This document shows positions 7,497-16,152 of a stretch of DNA of 64,000 nucleotides, piece by piece (within the stretch, counting starts at the first letter, position 1; each line of letters opens with the position of its first letter). The notes beneath the pieces are model-generated. The model searched no databases. It was not told the origin of the DNA and saw only the letters and a list, made by a program, of their open reading frames with translations. This stretch comes from Tropicimonas sp. IMCC34043. Its GTDB lineage: Bacteria > Pseudomonadota > Alphaproteobacteria > Rhodobacterales > Rhodobacteraceae. The translations under genes and the position numbers were made by a program. The stretch spans positions 1,302,001 through 1,366,000 of the forward strand of contig NZ_QMEK01000001.1 in the NCBI RefSeq assembly GCF_003390845.1, given 5' to 3'.

Positions 7497-9140
7497 ATGC
7501 GGCGAAATCTGTTTATGCAAGAGCTTTACCTGAGTGCCGTGACCTCGCCGTTGCTTTGGTTCGCCATTGGCTGCGTCGGTTTTGCGAGTGTCGTCGCGCT
7601 CATGGTATGGCTGAGCCGGCGATTGGGCCTTTGGTTCTCCCCCGGCCTCTGGATTCGCGCTCATTACTGGAAGGTGATGCTGGTCGCCGGGCTGCTGCTG
7701 GGGGCCACCGCAGGTTTCTATTACCTGATCGAGATTGCCCGGGCGGTTCACGGACTTGTCAGGCAGCTTGGCGAAGCGGTCGATGGCGACGCCACGACCT
7801 CCTCCTATGACTTCCGCAATTACGCCACCGCCGTCGCTGTCTTGCTCGGTGCTCTCGCGGCCTCGGCCACGCTGATCTTTCAGCTCGTCCGGGTCTGGAT
7901 CGCCGAACGCACCACCGCAACCTCGGAACAGGCGCTGATCACCGACCTGATCACCAAGGCGGTCGCGGGACTGGGCGCCGAGAAGACAGTGAAGCGCCAG
8001 GCAACCGATGCCGCGGGCAAGCCGCTTGTCGACGACAAAGGGCACCCGGTCATGGAGGAGATTACCCGCCCCAATATCGAGGTCCGGGTCGGCGCCATCT
8101 ATACGCTGGAACGCATTGCCCAGGACAGCGACCGCGACCACGTCCAGATCATGGAGATCCTGACCGCCTATATCCGGGAAAACGCCCCCGCGACTGCGGC
8201 CAGCGAGAAAATTTCCAACTCGGACGGCGAACGCAGGTGTCCCACTGATATTCAGGCGGCAGCCCAGGTCCTTGGACGGCGCAGCGCGCGGCAGATTCGG
8301 CTGGAAGCGCGCGACAGGCGCTATGGCCCGAAGGGCTATCGCCTCGACCTGCGTCAGACCTGTCTTCAATCAGTGGACATATCGCTGCTGAATTTCTGCA
8401 ATGCCCTTTTGAATGGGGCGCATCTCGAAGGAGCGCGGCTCGTCGGGGCGCATCTGGAAGGGGCGCGGCTCCACCGGGCGCATTTGGAAGCGGCGTTGCT
8501 CGACGGGGCGCATCTGGAAGGGGCGTCGCTCGACGAGGCGCATCTGGAAGGGACGGAGCTCCGCGGGGCGCATCTGGAAGGGGCGTCGCTCGACGAGGCG
8601 CATCTGGAAGGGGCGTCGCTCCACCGGGCGCATCTGGAAGAAGCGCGGCTCTACCGGGTGCATCTGGAAGGGGCGTCGCTCCACCGGGCGCATCTGGAAG
8701 GGGCGTGGCTCCGCGGGGCGCATCTGGAAGGGGCGTCGCTCCACCGGGCGCATCTGGAAGGGGCGTTGCTCGACGGGGCGCATCTGGAAGGGGCGCGTCT
8801 CGACGGGGCGCATCTGGAAGGGGCGCGTCTCGACGGGGCGCATCTGGAAGGGGCGTGGCTCCACGAGGCGCATCTCGATGCTTCGACCTCCTTCCAGCCG
8901 GCTACTCTCCGAGCTGCCGGCTGGAAGGAGGTCGATTGTACCAACCTTACCACGGATTGCGCCGAACTGGAGACGCTGCTGGCCACGTCCTTCGGCGATG
9001 GCAGCGTGAAACTGCCCTGCGGCCTGAAGGCAGGCGAAGGCGCACTGGCGCATTGGCCGACGGAATACCTCGATTTCTATGAGTTCGACGAAAGGTGGCG
9101 GGACTGGCAGACATCCATCGGCTACGCACCGCCTGGATGA
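7497..9140 (+). CDS. Membrane-anchored pentapeptide-repeat protein
   Basis: The 547-residue product has three parts. Residues 1-135 contain three hydrophobic segments (about 12-40, 57-78, 105-130). Residues 136-300 are a soluble linker with RVGAIYTLERIAQDSDRDH and IMEILTAYIREN, a block that often precedes pentapeptide repeats. Residues 308-457 are 15 near-identical decapeptides (AHLEGAxLxx, two pentapeptides each), expected to fold into a right-handed quadrilateral beta-helix. The C-terminal tail has FGDGSVKLPCGL and AHW, also typical of such proteins. The function is unknown; such folds serve as scaffolds or DNA mimics. The start has a weak GGA six bases upstream; ATG 7515 is an alternative. 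The stop overlaps the start of the protease gene (ATGA). The repeats are unusually uniform, suggesting recent array expansion. Confidence 0.85.
   Translation: MRRNLFMQELYLSAVTSPLLWFAIGCVGFASVVALMVWLSRRLGLWFSPGLWIRAHYWKVMLVAGLLLGATAGFYYLIEIARAVHGLVRQLGEAVDGDATTSSYDFRNYATAVAVLLGALAASATLIFQLVRVWIAERTTATSEQALITDLITKAVAGLGAEKTVKRQATDAAGKPLVDDKGHPVMEEITRPNIEVRVGAIYTLERIAQDSDRDHVQIMEILTAYIRENAPATAASEKISNSDGERRCPTDIQAAAQVLGRRSARQIRLEARDRRYGPKGYRLDLRQTCLQSVDISLLNFCNALLNGAHLEGARLVGAHLEGARLHRAHLEAALLDGAHLEGASLDEAHLEGTELRGAHLEGASLDEAHLEGASLHRAHLEEARLYRVHLEGASLHRAHLEGAWLRGAHLEGASLHRAHLEGALLDGAHLEGARLDGAHLEGARLDGAHLEGAWLHEAHLDASTSFQPATLRAAGWKEVDCTNLTTDCAELETLLATSFGDGSVKLPCGLKAGEGALAHWPTEYLDFYEFDERWRDWQTSIGYAPPG
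8418..8885 (+). repeat. Tandem array, 30-bp period, about 15.5 copies
   Basis: Fifteen copies of a 30-bp unit plus a partial copy run without spacers inside the pentapeptide-repeat gene. The constant core reads gcgcatctggaaggggcg; variation is concentrated in the codons for the variable residues (SLD, SLH, RLD, LLD, WLR). Because the period is a multiple of three, copy number can change without shifting frame. The near identity at synonymous positions points to recent duplication or gene conversion. Confidence 0.95.
8883..8935. repeat. 20-bp perfect inverted repeat at the end of the array
   Basis: Arms 8883-8902 and 8916-8935 are exact reverse complements separated by 13 bases. They follow directly on the last repeat unit and lie in the coding region (residues about 463-480, encoding TSFQPA and AAGWKEVD). 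The structure could extrude as a cruciform or form a very stable mRNA stem inside the open reading frame. Confidence 0.95.
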
Positions 9141-9841
9141 TCCGCCTCGCCGCCCTTCTGAGCCTCGGCCTCGCCCTGCCCGCCATCGCCCAGGACCCCC
9201 GGATCCTGCCCGAAGCCGAGCAATCGCAGTGGAACGCCGTGGGGCGGGTCAACGTGGCGGGGCTGAAGACGACCACCATGTGTAGCGGCACGCTGATTGC
9301 CGCCGATCTGGTGCTGACGGCGGCCCATTGCCTGTATCGCGGCACCCGCCCCGCCCGGCCCGAGGATGTCCATTTCGTCGCCGGCTGGCGCAGCGGCGCC
9401 TATGCCGCGCATCGGGTGGCGACCGAGCTGATGGTCGATCCGCGTCACGATCCCGCGCTGCCGCCGCTCGCCGCGCTCGCCCCCCGCGACATTGCATTTC
9501 TGCGTCTGGCCGCCCCGATCCCGGACACCGAGGTTGCGCCGATGGCGCTGGCCGCCCTGCCCGATCCGGCGCCGCCGCTGGTCATCGTCGGCTATCGCCG
9601 CGACCGGCCGCACGCGCTGTCGCGTCAGGCGCCCTGCGCGGTGGTCTATCGCGAACCCGACCAGATCGGGCTCGACTGCGCGGTGATCCCGGGCAGTTCG
9701 GGCGCGCCGGTGCTGTGGCTGTCACCGCAGGGCTGGCGAGTGGTGGCGCTGGTCTCGGCCTCGGTCGCGGGCGCGGGGCCGGTCGGCGCGCTGGCGCCGC
9801 TCGTCCCGCTGGCCCCTTCCCCGCAAGGCCCCGGCGACTGA
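9137..9841 (+). CDS. Secreted trypsin-like serine protease
   Basis: A 234-residue S1-family peptidase. The start at 9137 is chosen because it overlaps the upstream stop (ATGA) and places a signal peptide at residues 1-18 (MIRLAALLSLGLALPAIAQ), implying export to the periplasm or beyond. The catalytic triad is visible: His64 in LTAAHC, Asp118 in RDIAFLRL and Ser188 in PGSSGAPV. Here the usual GDSG is GSSG, a variant seen in some bacterial trypsin-like proteins. Cysteines 49/65 and 167/181 match conserved disulfides. It has no PDZ domain, so it is not a DegP type. It is coupled to the pentapeptide-repeat gene, although the two products probably act on opposite sides of the membrane. The substrate is unknown. 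Confidence 0.85.
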   Translation: MIRLAALLSLGLALPAIAQDPRILPEAEQSQWNAVGRVNVAGLKTTTMCSGTLIAADLVLTAAHCLYRGTRPARPEDVHFVAGWRSGAYAAHRVATELMVDPRHDPALPPLAALAPRDIAFLRLAAPIPDTEVAPMALAALPDPAPPLVIVGYRRDRPHALSRQAPCAVVYREPDQIGLDCAVIPGSSGAPVLWLSPQGWRVVALVSASVAGAGPVGALAPLVPLAPSPQGPGD

Positions 9842-9952
9842 GCGCCCCTGTCGCGGCGCCTTTGCCCCTTTCCTCGCGGCAACGATTGGGGCAGAACCCG
9901 GCACGACCGCCCGGCGCCCGTTGCGCCCCGCGGCCCGAGTAAGGAGTGACCG

Positions 9953-11245
9953 ATGCACGACATTCGCATGATCCGCGAGACCCCTGACGTCTTTGACGCT
10001 GGCCTGGCCCGGCTGGGCGTGGCCGCGATGTCGTCGCAGATCCTTTCCGTCGACGCGGCACGGCGCGAGAAGATCGCCGCCGCCGAAGCCGCCCAGGCCG
10101 ACCGCAACGCCGCCTCGAAGCAGGTGGGTGCGGCCAAGGCAAAGGGCGACGAGGCCGAATTCGAACGCCTGCGCGCGCTGGTTGCCGACAAGAAGGACGA
10201 GGTCGCCCGGCTGGAAGAGGAAGCCAAGGCCGAGGATGCCCGCCTGCGCGAGATCCTCGTCAGCCTGCCCAACCTGCCCTTCGACGACGTGCCCGACGGC
10301 AAGGACGAGGCAGACAACGTCGAGCTGCGCCGCTGGGGCACGCCGCGCAGCTTCGATTTCGCTCCGAAAGAGCATTTTCAGCTGGCCGCCGTTCAGGACG
10401 GTATGGATTTCGAGACCGCGGCCAAGCTTGCCGGATCGCGCTTTGTCCTGATGTCGGGTGCGGTTGCCCGGCTGCACCGGGCGCTGGCGCAGTTCATGCT
10501 CGACGTCCACACCACCGAACACGGGCTGACCGAAGTGAACGGCCCGGTGATGGTGCGCGAAGAGATGATGTTCGGCACCGGGCAACTGCCGAAGTTCGGC
10601 GAAGACAGCTATCTGCTGCGCGAAGGCTGGTGGCTGATCCCGACCTCCGAAGTGACGCTGACCAATATCGTCAACGACTGCGTTCTGGACGAACGCCAGT
10701 TGCCGCGCCGTTTCACCGCCCATTCGCTGTGCTTCCGCTCCGAAGCTGGAAGCGCGGGCAAGGACACCTCGGGCATGTTGCGCCAGCACCAGTTCGAGAA
10801 GGTCGAGATGGTCTCGGTTACACACCCTGACCGAAGCCGCGACGAGCACGAACGCATGACGCGCTGCGCCGAGAGCATCCTCGAACGGCTGGAACTGCCC
10901 TATCGCACCATCGTGCTTTGCACCGGCGACATGGGATTCGGCGCCCGGCGCACCCATGACATCGAGGTCTGGCTGCCGGGGCAGAACAGCTATCGCGAGA
11001 TCTCCTCGGTCTCGGTCTGCGGCGATTTTCAGGCCCGGCGAATGAACGCACGGTTCCGTCCCGAAGGCGGCGGCAAGCCCGAGTTCGTCCATACCCTGAA
11101 CGGCTCTGGCCTCGCCGTGGGGCGTTGCCTGATCGCGGTGCTGGAAAACGGCCAGCAGGCCGACGGCTCGGTCGATCTGCCGCAGGCGTTGGTGCCCTGG
11201 CTTGGCGGCAAGACCCGGATCTCGGCCGAAGGGGTGCTGGAATGA
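9953..11245 (+). CDS. serS: Seryl-tRNA synthetase
   Basis: A class II aminoacyl-tRNA synthetase charging tRNA-Ser (and tRNA-Sec where present). The 430 residues begin [15 protein letters not shown]. They continue with the long antiparallel coiled-coil arm (about 30-100, rich in Lys, Glu and Ala) that contacts the tRNA variable arm, then the catalytic core. Motif 2 is visible as [22 protein letters not shown] and motif 3 as [16 protein letters not shown]. The start is supported by AAGGAG 8 bases upstream. The stop overlaps the next gene by 4 bases. Confidence 0.97.
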   Translation: MHDIRMIRETPDVFDAGLARLGVAAMSSQILSVDAARREKIAAAEAAQADRNAASKQVGAAKAKGDEAEFERLRALVADKKDEVARLEEEAKAEDARLREILVSLPNLPFDDVPDGKDEADNVELRRWGTPRSFDFAPKEHFQLAAVQDGMDFETAAKLAGSRFVLMSGAVARLHRALAQFMLDVHTTEHGLTEVNGPVMVREEMMFGTGQLPKFGEDSYLLREGWWLIPTSEVTLTNIVNDCVLDERQLPRRFTAHSLCFRSEAGSAGKDTSGMLRQHQFEKVEMVSVTHPDRSRDEHERMTRCAESILERLELPYRTIVLCTGDMGFGARRTHDIEVWLPGQNSYREISSVSVCGDFQARRMNARFRPEGGGKPEFVHTLNGSGLAVGRCLIAVLENGQQADGSVDLPQALVPWLGGKTRISAEGVLE

Positions 11246-11976
11246 GCGATTTCGAGGATCCCGAGGCCGAAAGCCCCGGCCGGATGAAATCGGCCATGGT
11301 CGCGACCGCGGCGGTGGCCTTTGTCGTCGCCCCGCTTGCGGTGCCGTTCAGCGGCTTTGACCCCGCCCTGTTCCCGATCCCGCAGGTCGACCCGCCGGCG
11401 CAGCCCGCGGGCTATGCCTTTGCGATCTGGAGCGTGATCTATCTGTGGATGCTCGGCCATGCCGTCTATGGCCTCGGGATGCGGGCCGACGACCCGAGGT
11501 GGGATGCGACGCGCTGGCCGCTGATCCTGTCGCTGATGCTGGGGGCGATCTGGACTGCGGTCGCGTCCTTCAGCCCGACCTGGGCGGTGATCCTGATGGC
11601 GCTGATGCTCGGGGGCGCGCTCGCGTCGCTGCGCGCCGCACCGGAGGGCCTTGACCGCTGGTGGCTGCGGGCGCCGATCGCGCTCTATGCCGGCTGGCTG
11701 ACAGCCGCCTTCTTTGCCGGGCTCGCCATCGTCGCGGCCGGCAACGGCATCCTGTTCGGCGCCGTCGGCTGGGCCTGGATTGCGTTGATTGCAGCGACCG
11801 CGCTGGCCGTCGTGGTGCAGTACCGGCTTTCCGGCACCCCCGAATACGGGCTCGGCGTGATCTGGGCGCTGGTCGCGATTGCGGTCCGGAACTGGGGCAG
11901 CGACTGGGGTCTGGTGGTTCTGGCGGTGTGCGCCGCGGTTGCGGTTGCCATCGCCTGGCACCGCGGCCGGACCTGA
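11242..11976 (+). CDS. Polytopic membrane protein, TspO/tryptophan-rich sensory protein-like
   Basis: A 244-residue protein that starts inside the serS stop (ATGA at 11242-11245), so it is probably translated with it. After a short acidic N-terminus it has seven or so hydrophobic segments and many tryptophans, including [32 protein letters not shown] and [12 protein letters not shown]. The pattern resembles proteins annotated as tryptophan-rich sensory protein (TspO/MBR-related), which bind tetrapyrroles, but it is longer than classical TspO (about 160 residues) and the match is by feel only. The function is uncertain. Confidence 0.6.
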   Translation: MSDFEDPEAESPGRMKSAMVATAAVAFVVAPLAVPFSGFDPALFPIPQVDPPAQPAGYAFAIWSVIYLWMLGHAVYGLGMRADDPRWDATRWPLILSLMLGAIWTAVASFSPTWAVILMALMLGGALASLRAAPEGLDRWWLRAPIALYAGWLTAAFFAGLAIVAAGNGILFGAVGWAWIALIAATALAVVVQYRLSGTPEYGLGVIWALVAIAVRNWGSDWGLVVLAVCAAVAVAIAWHRGRT

Positions 11977-12019
11977 CCCGCAGCAACCGCGTACTCTCTG
12001 CCCGCACAAAGGCCGGTCC

Positions 12020-12037
12020 GGCGCCCCGGAGGGCGCC
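12020..12037 (+). terminator. Intrinsic terminator between convergent serS unit and der
   Basis: A 7-bp all-GC stem (12020-12026 and 12031-12037) with a CGGA loop is followed by AGTTTCC on the plus strand. It lies in the 69-base gap between two convergent genes and probably stops the serS transcript. The T-run is short. Confidence 0.55.
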
Positions 12038-12045
12038 AGTTTCCG

Positions 12046-13506
12046 TTATCCCAGCGGCGGCTTGCCCAGATGCTTGCGCAACCGCGAGGGCGTCGATTTC
12101 TTGCGGTTCTTGTAGGGGTTCTGGTCGGACTGACTGCGGAAGGTCAGCCGGATCGGCGTTCCCGGCATGTCAAAATCCGTTCGCAACCCGTTGACGAGAT
12201 AGCGTTTATAGCTTTCCGGCAGCTTCTCGGGGTACGAGGCCATGACCACGAAGGCCGGTGGCCGTGTCTTGACCTGGGTCATATAGCGCAGCTTGACCCG
12301 CTTGCCCTGTGGCGCGGGTGGCGGATGCGACTCCATCATCCCGGCAAGCCAGAGGTTCAGCTTGGCCGTCGGCACCCGCCGGTTCCAGACCGCATGGGCG
12401 CGCAGGATCGCCTCGTGCAGCCGGTCAAGGCCGCGCCCCGTCGTCGCCGATACCGTTACCAGCGGCGCGCCGCGCAACTGCGGCAGCAGGCGCTCGAAGG
12501 CCTCCTTCAGTTCGGACAGCCGGCCCTGCTTGTCATCTGCAAGGTCCCACTTGTTGATCGCAACCACCACCGCGCGACCCTCGCGTTCGGCCAGATCGGC
12601 GATTCGCAGGTCCTGCTGCTCGAACGGGATCTCGACATCGAGCAGGACCACCACGACCTCGGCGAACTTGGTCGCGCGCAGCCCGTCCGAAACCGACAGC
12701 TTCTCGAGCTTTTCCTGAACCTTGGCCTTCTTGCGCATGCCCGCGGTGTCGAAGATCCGCATCGGCGTGCCGTTCCAGGTGATCGGCAGCGAGATCGCGT
12801 CGCGGGTGATCCCGGCCTCGGGGCCGGTCAACAGCCGCTCTTCGCCGACAATGCGGTTGATCAGGGTCGACTTGCCGGCATTGGGCCGGCCCACAACGGC
12901 GACCTGCAGCGGCTTTGCCGTAGTGATCCGCGGCGGCGCGTCGTCGTCCTCGTCGTCCTCGGACAACTCGACATCGACCTCGGGCGTCTCGGCCAGCGCA
13001 TTCTCGGCATAGGCATCGGCAAGCGGCATCAGCGCGGCGTGCAGATCCGACATCCCCTCGCCATGTTCGGCCGAGATCCGGATCGGCTCGCCCAGCCCCA
13101 GCGAATAGGCCTCGAGCACGCCCGCCTCGCTGGCGTTGCTTTCCGACTTGTTGGCCGCCAGCAGCACATGGGCCGACTTGCGGCGCAGAATCTCGGCAAA
13201 GACCTGATCGGTCGGGGTGACGCCGACGCGGGCGTCGAGCATGAACAGGCAGACATCGGCCATCTCGACCGCGCGTTCGGTCAGCCGCCGCATCCGGCCC
13301 TGCAGGCTGTCGTCGGTCACTTCCTCGAGCCCGGCGGTATCGATCACGGTAAAGCGCAGATCCCCCAACCGTGCCTTGCCCTCGCGCAGGTCACGTGTCA
13401 CGCCCGGCTGGTCGTCGACCAGCGCCAGGCGCCTGCCGACCAGGCGATTGAATAGGGTCGACTTGCCGACGTTCGGGCGGCCGACCAGGGCCAGTGTAAA
13501 GGTCAT
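12046..13506 (-). CDS. der: Ribosome-assembly GTPase Der (EngA)
   Basis: Der is an essential GTPase with two consecutive G domains that acts in maturation of the 50S ribosomal subunit. The 486-residue product shows the first P-loop GRPNVGKST near residue 9, with DTAGLEE and NKSE as G3/G4. The second set is GRPNAGKST (about 210), DTAGMRKK and [10 protein letters not shown]-terminal KH-like domain contains [18 protein letters not shown]. An acidic linker ([13 protein letters not shown]) joins the two G domains. It is the last gene of the yfgM-bamB-der set, the same order as in E. coli. Confidence 0.96.
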   Translation of the reverse strand: MTFTLALVGRPNVGKSTLFNRLVGRRLALVDDQPGVTRDLREGKARLGDLRFTVIDTAGLEEVTDDSLQGRMRRLTERAVEMADVCLFMLDARVGVTPTDQVFAEILRRKSAHVLLAANKSESNASEAGVLEAYSLGLGEPIRISAEHGEGMSDLHAALMPLADAYAENALAETPEVDVELSEDDEDDDAPPRITTAKPLQVAVVGRPNAGKSTLINRIVGEERLLTGPEAGITRDAISLPITWNGTPMRIFDTAGMRKKAKVQEKLEKLSVSDGLRATKFAEVVVVLLDVEIPFEQQDLRIADLAEREGRAVVVAINKWDLADDKQGRLSELKEAFERLLPQLRGAPLVTVSATTGRGLDRLHEAILRAHAVWNRRVPTAKLNLWLAGMMESHPPPAPQGKRVKLRYMTQVKTRPPAFVVMASYPEKLPESYKRYLVNGLRTDFDMPGTPIRLTFRSQSDQNPYKNRKKSTPSRLRKHLGKPPLG

Positions 13507-13591
13507 CTTGCGCTCGCGCGGTTCGGAATTTCGGATCGGGATTGAGGCCCCGGATTCGTCCCGGGACCCGTCCCCTTACACGAAGCCCGAG

Positions 13592-14959
13592 CTAACGGAA
13601 AGCGACGAGTTGCCCGGCCGTTGTGACGACATAGAGCGTGCGGTCGACAACGACCGGGTTGGTCGTCGCCCCGCCCGGCAGCGCGATGGTCGAGATCAGC
13701 GCACCGTTCCGGGGATTGAAGCTGCGGATATAGCCGTCGTCGGAGGCAACGATCAGGCGCCCGCCGGCCAGCACCGGGCCATAATGGGCGAAGACGTCGC
13801 GACGCTTGCGCGGGCGTTCCTTCTTGAAGCGCGGCATGTCGATGCGCCAGATCACTTCGCCGGTCTTAGCGTCAAGCCGCGCCAGCTGCTGCAGGTCGGT
13901 GACCGCAAAGACCGAGCCGCCCTCGACCCAGACCGGGCTCATCGCGCCTTCGGTCGCGGTCCAGATCCGTTCGCCGCTGGTCACGTTGATCGCGGCAATG
14001 CGTCCGGCGGGCGAACCGGCATAGGCGATGCCGTTGACGATCACCGGATCGGCCGAGATGTCGCCGATGCCCGCAAAGGCAAAGCCGCGGCGCTGGCCGG
14101 CCAGCATGGCGCCCCAGACCCGCACCCCGCCAAGCCGCAGCGCGGCCACCAGCTCGGACGAGCCGAAGGGGAACACCGCAATCCTGTTGTCGACCGCGGG
14201 TCCCGAGCCGTTGATCGTTGCTGCAACCGTGGGGGCGGTCGTCAGCTCCCACTGCAGGCGGCCATTGTCGGTGCGCACCGCGAACCCGCGGTTGTCGCGG
14301 CTGGAGACATAGACCAGATCGCCGACGACGGTTGGCGAACCCGCGACGGGAGAATCGAAATTCTGTGTCCAGAGCACCTGTCCGTTGGCCGGGTTCAACG
14401 CCATCAACAGGCCGAATCCTGTGGTCACGAACAGCTTGCCGCCGCCAAACGCCAACCCGCCGCCCGAAGCGTCGCGCGCCCTGTCCTCGGGCGGCACCAG
14501 GGTCTGCGACCACAGCGTCGCGCCACCGGTCGAATGAGCCATGACCTGACTGCGGGAATCGAGGGTAAAGATCCGGCCCTCGGCAACGATCGGGTCGGCG
14601 GTGACCTTGTAGCGGCGGCTGTCGCCGGCGCCGATCGAGGCCGACCAGACCTTGGTCAGGCCGCTGCCGAGTGCCGGATGGCTGATCCAGTGGGTCGGTG
14701 TGCCGCCGCGATGGGTCCAGGATGTATGATTGACCTGCGCGGGCATCGGGAAGGCCACGTCGCGCAGGATCGGATCGAGCGGTCCCGGGGGATTGAGCTT
14801 GGCCGCGGTCGCGCCGGGTTCTGCCGTCGCATCGAGCGGCGCGGTCACGTCGAAGCGCTCGCCCGGAAGGATCTCTTCCCGGGCACAGCCCGCGACCAGA
14901 AAGGCCGCCGCAATCAAGCCTGCCGTCACTGCCCTTGCCGTCACTGCCCGTTCCCCCAA
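13592..14959 (-). CDS. bamB: Outer-membrane protein assembly lipoprotein BamB-like (PQQ beta-propeller)
   Basis: A 455-residue lipoprotein. The N-terminus has a signal with a lipobox (FLVAGC, Cys about 25). The rest is a beta-propeller of PQQ-like repeats, with recurring blade elements such as ALNPANGQVLWTQNF, TDNGRLQWEL and LDAKTGEVIWRIDM. BamB helps BamA insert beta-barrel proteins into the outer membrane. Position between the TPR gene and der matches the yfgM-bamB-der arrangement and supports BamB over a quinoprotein dehydrogenase, since quinoprotein catalytic residues and dehydrogenase length are absent. The gap to der is 85 bases. Confidence 0.85.
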   Translation of the reverse strand: MGERAVTARAVTAGLIAAAFLVAGCAREEILPGERFDVTAPLDATAEPGATAAKLNPPGPLDPILRDVAFPMPAQVNHTSWTHRGGTPTHWISHPALGSGLTKVWSASIGAGDSRRYKVTADPIVAEGRIFTLDSRSQVMAHSTGGATLWSQTLVPPEDRARDASGGGLAFGGGKLFVTTGFGLLMALNPANGQVLWTQNFDSPVAGSPTVVGDLVYVSSRDNRGFAVRTDNGRLQWELTTAPTVAATINGSGPAVDNRIAVFPFGSSELVAALRLGGVRVWGAMLAGQRRGFAFAGIGDISADPVIVNGIAYAGSPAGRIAAINVTSGERIWTATEGAMSPVWVEGGSVFAVTDLQQLARLDAKTGEVIWRIDMPRFKKERPRKRRDVFAHYGPVLAGGRLIVASDDGYIRSFNPRNGALISTIALPGGATTNPVVVDRTLYVVTTAGQLVAFR

Positions 14960-15024
14960 TTCGCGGCGCTCGCTGCCGGATGCATGGTCCCGCCGGTTTG
15001 CGCCGGCACGATTGCCACCGGCAT

Positions 15025-15690
15025 TCAGCCGGCGTTGGCGTCACCGGGGAGATCTCCCCCCAGTACAACCAGCAGTTGCGTCACCCGGCGTGCCAGGTTC
15101 GGTGTCACGCCCGGTTCCTGCAGCAGCGCCTGGGCAGTGGCGATCGCCTCGTCCCGCTGGCCGGCAGCGGCAAGTTCCATTGCCTTCTGCTCCATCGCCA
15201 GCACCCGGAACGGCCCGCCGGGCCGCGCCAGACGGTCCAGCACCTGCACGCGCGTCGCGGCATCCATGGCCGGATCGCCGATCAATACCATCTTGAACGC
15301 CGCAAGGTCGCCGTAGACCTCCGATTCGGCCGAGCTTTCGGCCAGCGGGCGCAGGGTTTCCGCGGCAGCCGCCGCATCGCCGGTGACCATCTGTTCGGCC
15401 GAGATCATCATCTGAACGACCGGGGCCGTCCTGCCCCCGGCTGGGATTGCCTGCAGCGCGGCAAGGCGTGCCGCATCGTCGGGCGCGCCGATCGCGGCGA
15501 GGATCTGATCGCCCATGGCCTGCGCGGCCGACTCCGCCCGCGCCTTGCGGAACTCGTAGAACGCGGCGCCGCCGACCAGCAGCACAACCGCCAGAATACC
15601 GATCCAGCCATAGCGGCGCATCATGGCGAACAGCCGGTCGCGGCGGACCGCGTCGGTGACCTCTTCAATGAAACTGTCTGTCTGGCTCAT
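15025..15690 (-). CDS. Membrane-anchored TPR protein, YfgM-like
   Basis: A 221-residue protein with a cytoplasmic N-terminus, one membrane span (about 29-46, GWIGILAVVLLVGGAAFYEF) and a periplasmic helical repeat region rich in alanine, as in the TPR_21 domain of YfgM. In E. coli YfgM is an ancillary SecYEG-associated chaperone-like protein encoded just upstream of bamB, and the gene order here is the same. The opening MSQTDSFIEEVTDAVRRDRLFAMMRRYGW is typical of alphaproteobacterial members. It is the first gene of the minus-strand unit; bamB follows after 65 bases. Confidence 0.8.
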   Translation of the reverse strand: MSQTDSFIEEVTDAVRRDRLFAMMRRYGWIGILAVVLLVGGAAFYEFRKARAESAAQAMGDQILAAIGAPDDAARLAALQAIPAGGRTAPVVQMMISAEQMVTGDAAAAAETLRPLAESSAESEVYGDLAAFKMVLIGDPAMDAATRVQVLDRLARPGGPFRVLAMEQKAMELAAAGQRDEAIATAQALLQEPGVTPNLARRVTQLLVVLGGDLPGDANAG

Positions 15691-16152
15691 GCGCCCCGCC
15701 CGATTCTGCCCGCTTATTCGACCGCGGCCAATTCATCGCCGGCCCGGCCCGATCTCCGGCCGCGCCCCGATGCCGGTGCAGCCACCCTAGGGCGGCGCAA
15801 TCCGGGCTGGGCCGCACTGGAAACCGCCTTCTCATACCCCGAAGCCCGAGGCCATGCCAAGCCCCGGAGGTGCCGCGGTTTTAGGCCCGTCCTCCGGGCG
15901 CGCTCCACGGCCTCGGCAGGCATCCGCCAAATCGGCCGATTGCGCCCTCCGGGGCACAGCGACAACGGTTGCAGCCAAAGCGCATTGGCCGTAATCTGAA
16001 CTGGCTGGTTCGGACTTTGACGGATTGGGAGCCTCGCTGAAAGACGCCGGCCGACGTAAGTCGTAGTATTTTATAATTTGCAGGACATGTGCCTGATGCG
16101 GGTGCGTTCCGGGGCTTCGCAAACTGAGGACGTATCGGAAAGGCCCGGCTAG
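15691..16152. other. 462-base intergenic region between divergent operons
   Basis: This gap separates the yfgM-like gene (minus) from the RND pump (plus). No credible coding sequence was seen on either strand. The right part is AT-rich for this genome and contains a perfect TATAAT at 16072-16077. The left part is GC-rich, with several short inverted repeats but no recognisable RNA family. It probably holds both promoters. Confidence 0.6.
16072..16077 (+). promoter_or_regulatory. Candidate -10 box for the RND efflux operon
   Basis: A perfect TATAAT inside an AT-rich stretch (16064-16080), 75 bases upstream of the adaptor gene start. The -35 position (about 16049-16054, GGCCGA) is a poor match, so an activator or an extended element may be needed. 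Confidence 0.4.

Noticed and set aside
8418-8885. Tandem repeats considered as a CRISPR array
   Set aside because: Units are contiguous with no unique spacers, are in frame and encode a known repeat fold. No cas genes are nearby.
8413-9053. Other long frames over the repeat array on both strands, with repeated GRIWKGR or QMRPVERRPF products
   Set aside because: The 30-bp period keeps all frames open. Only the frame at 7497-9140 continues into non-repeat sequence resembling known proteins and is coupled to the next gene.
9842-9859. Short stem (GCGCC with GGCGC) after the protease gene as a terminator
   Set aside because: Only 5 bp long and followed by broken T-runs; too weak to list.
15832-16122. 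96-codon minus-strand frame in the gap upstream of the RND operon
   Set aside because: No ribosome-binding site, irregular composition and no recognisable motif.
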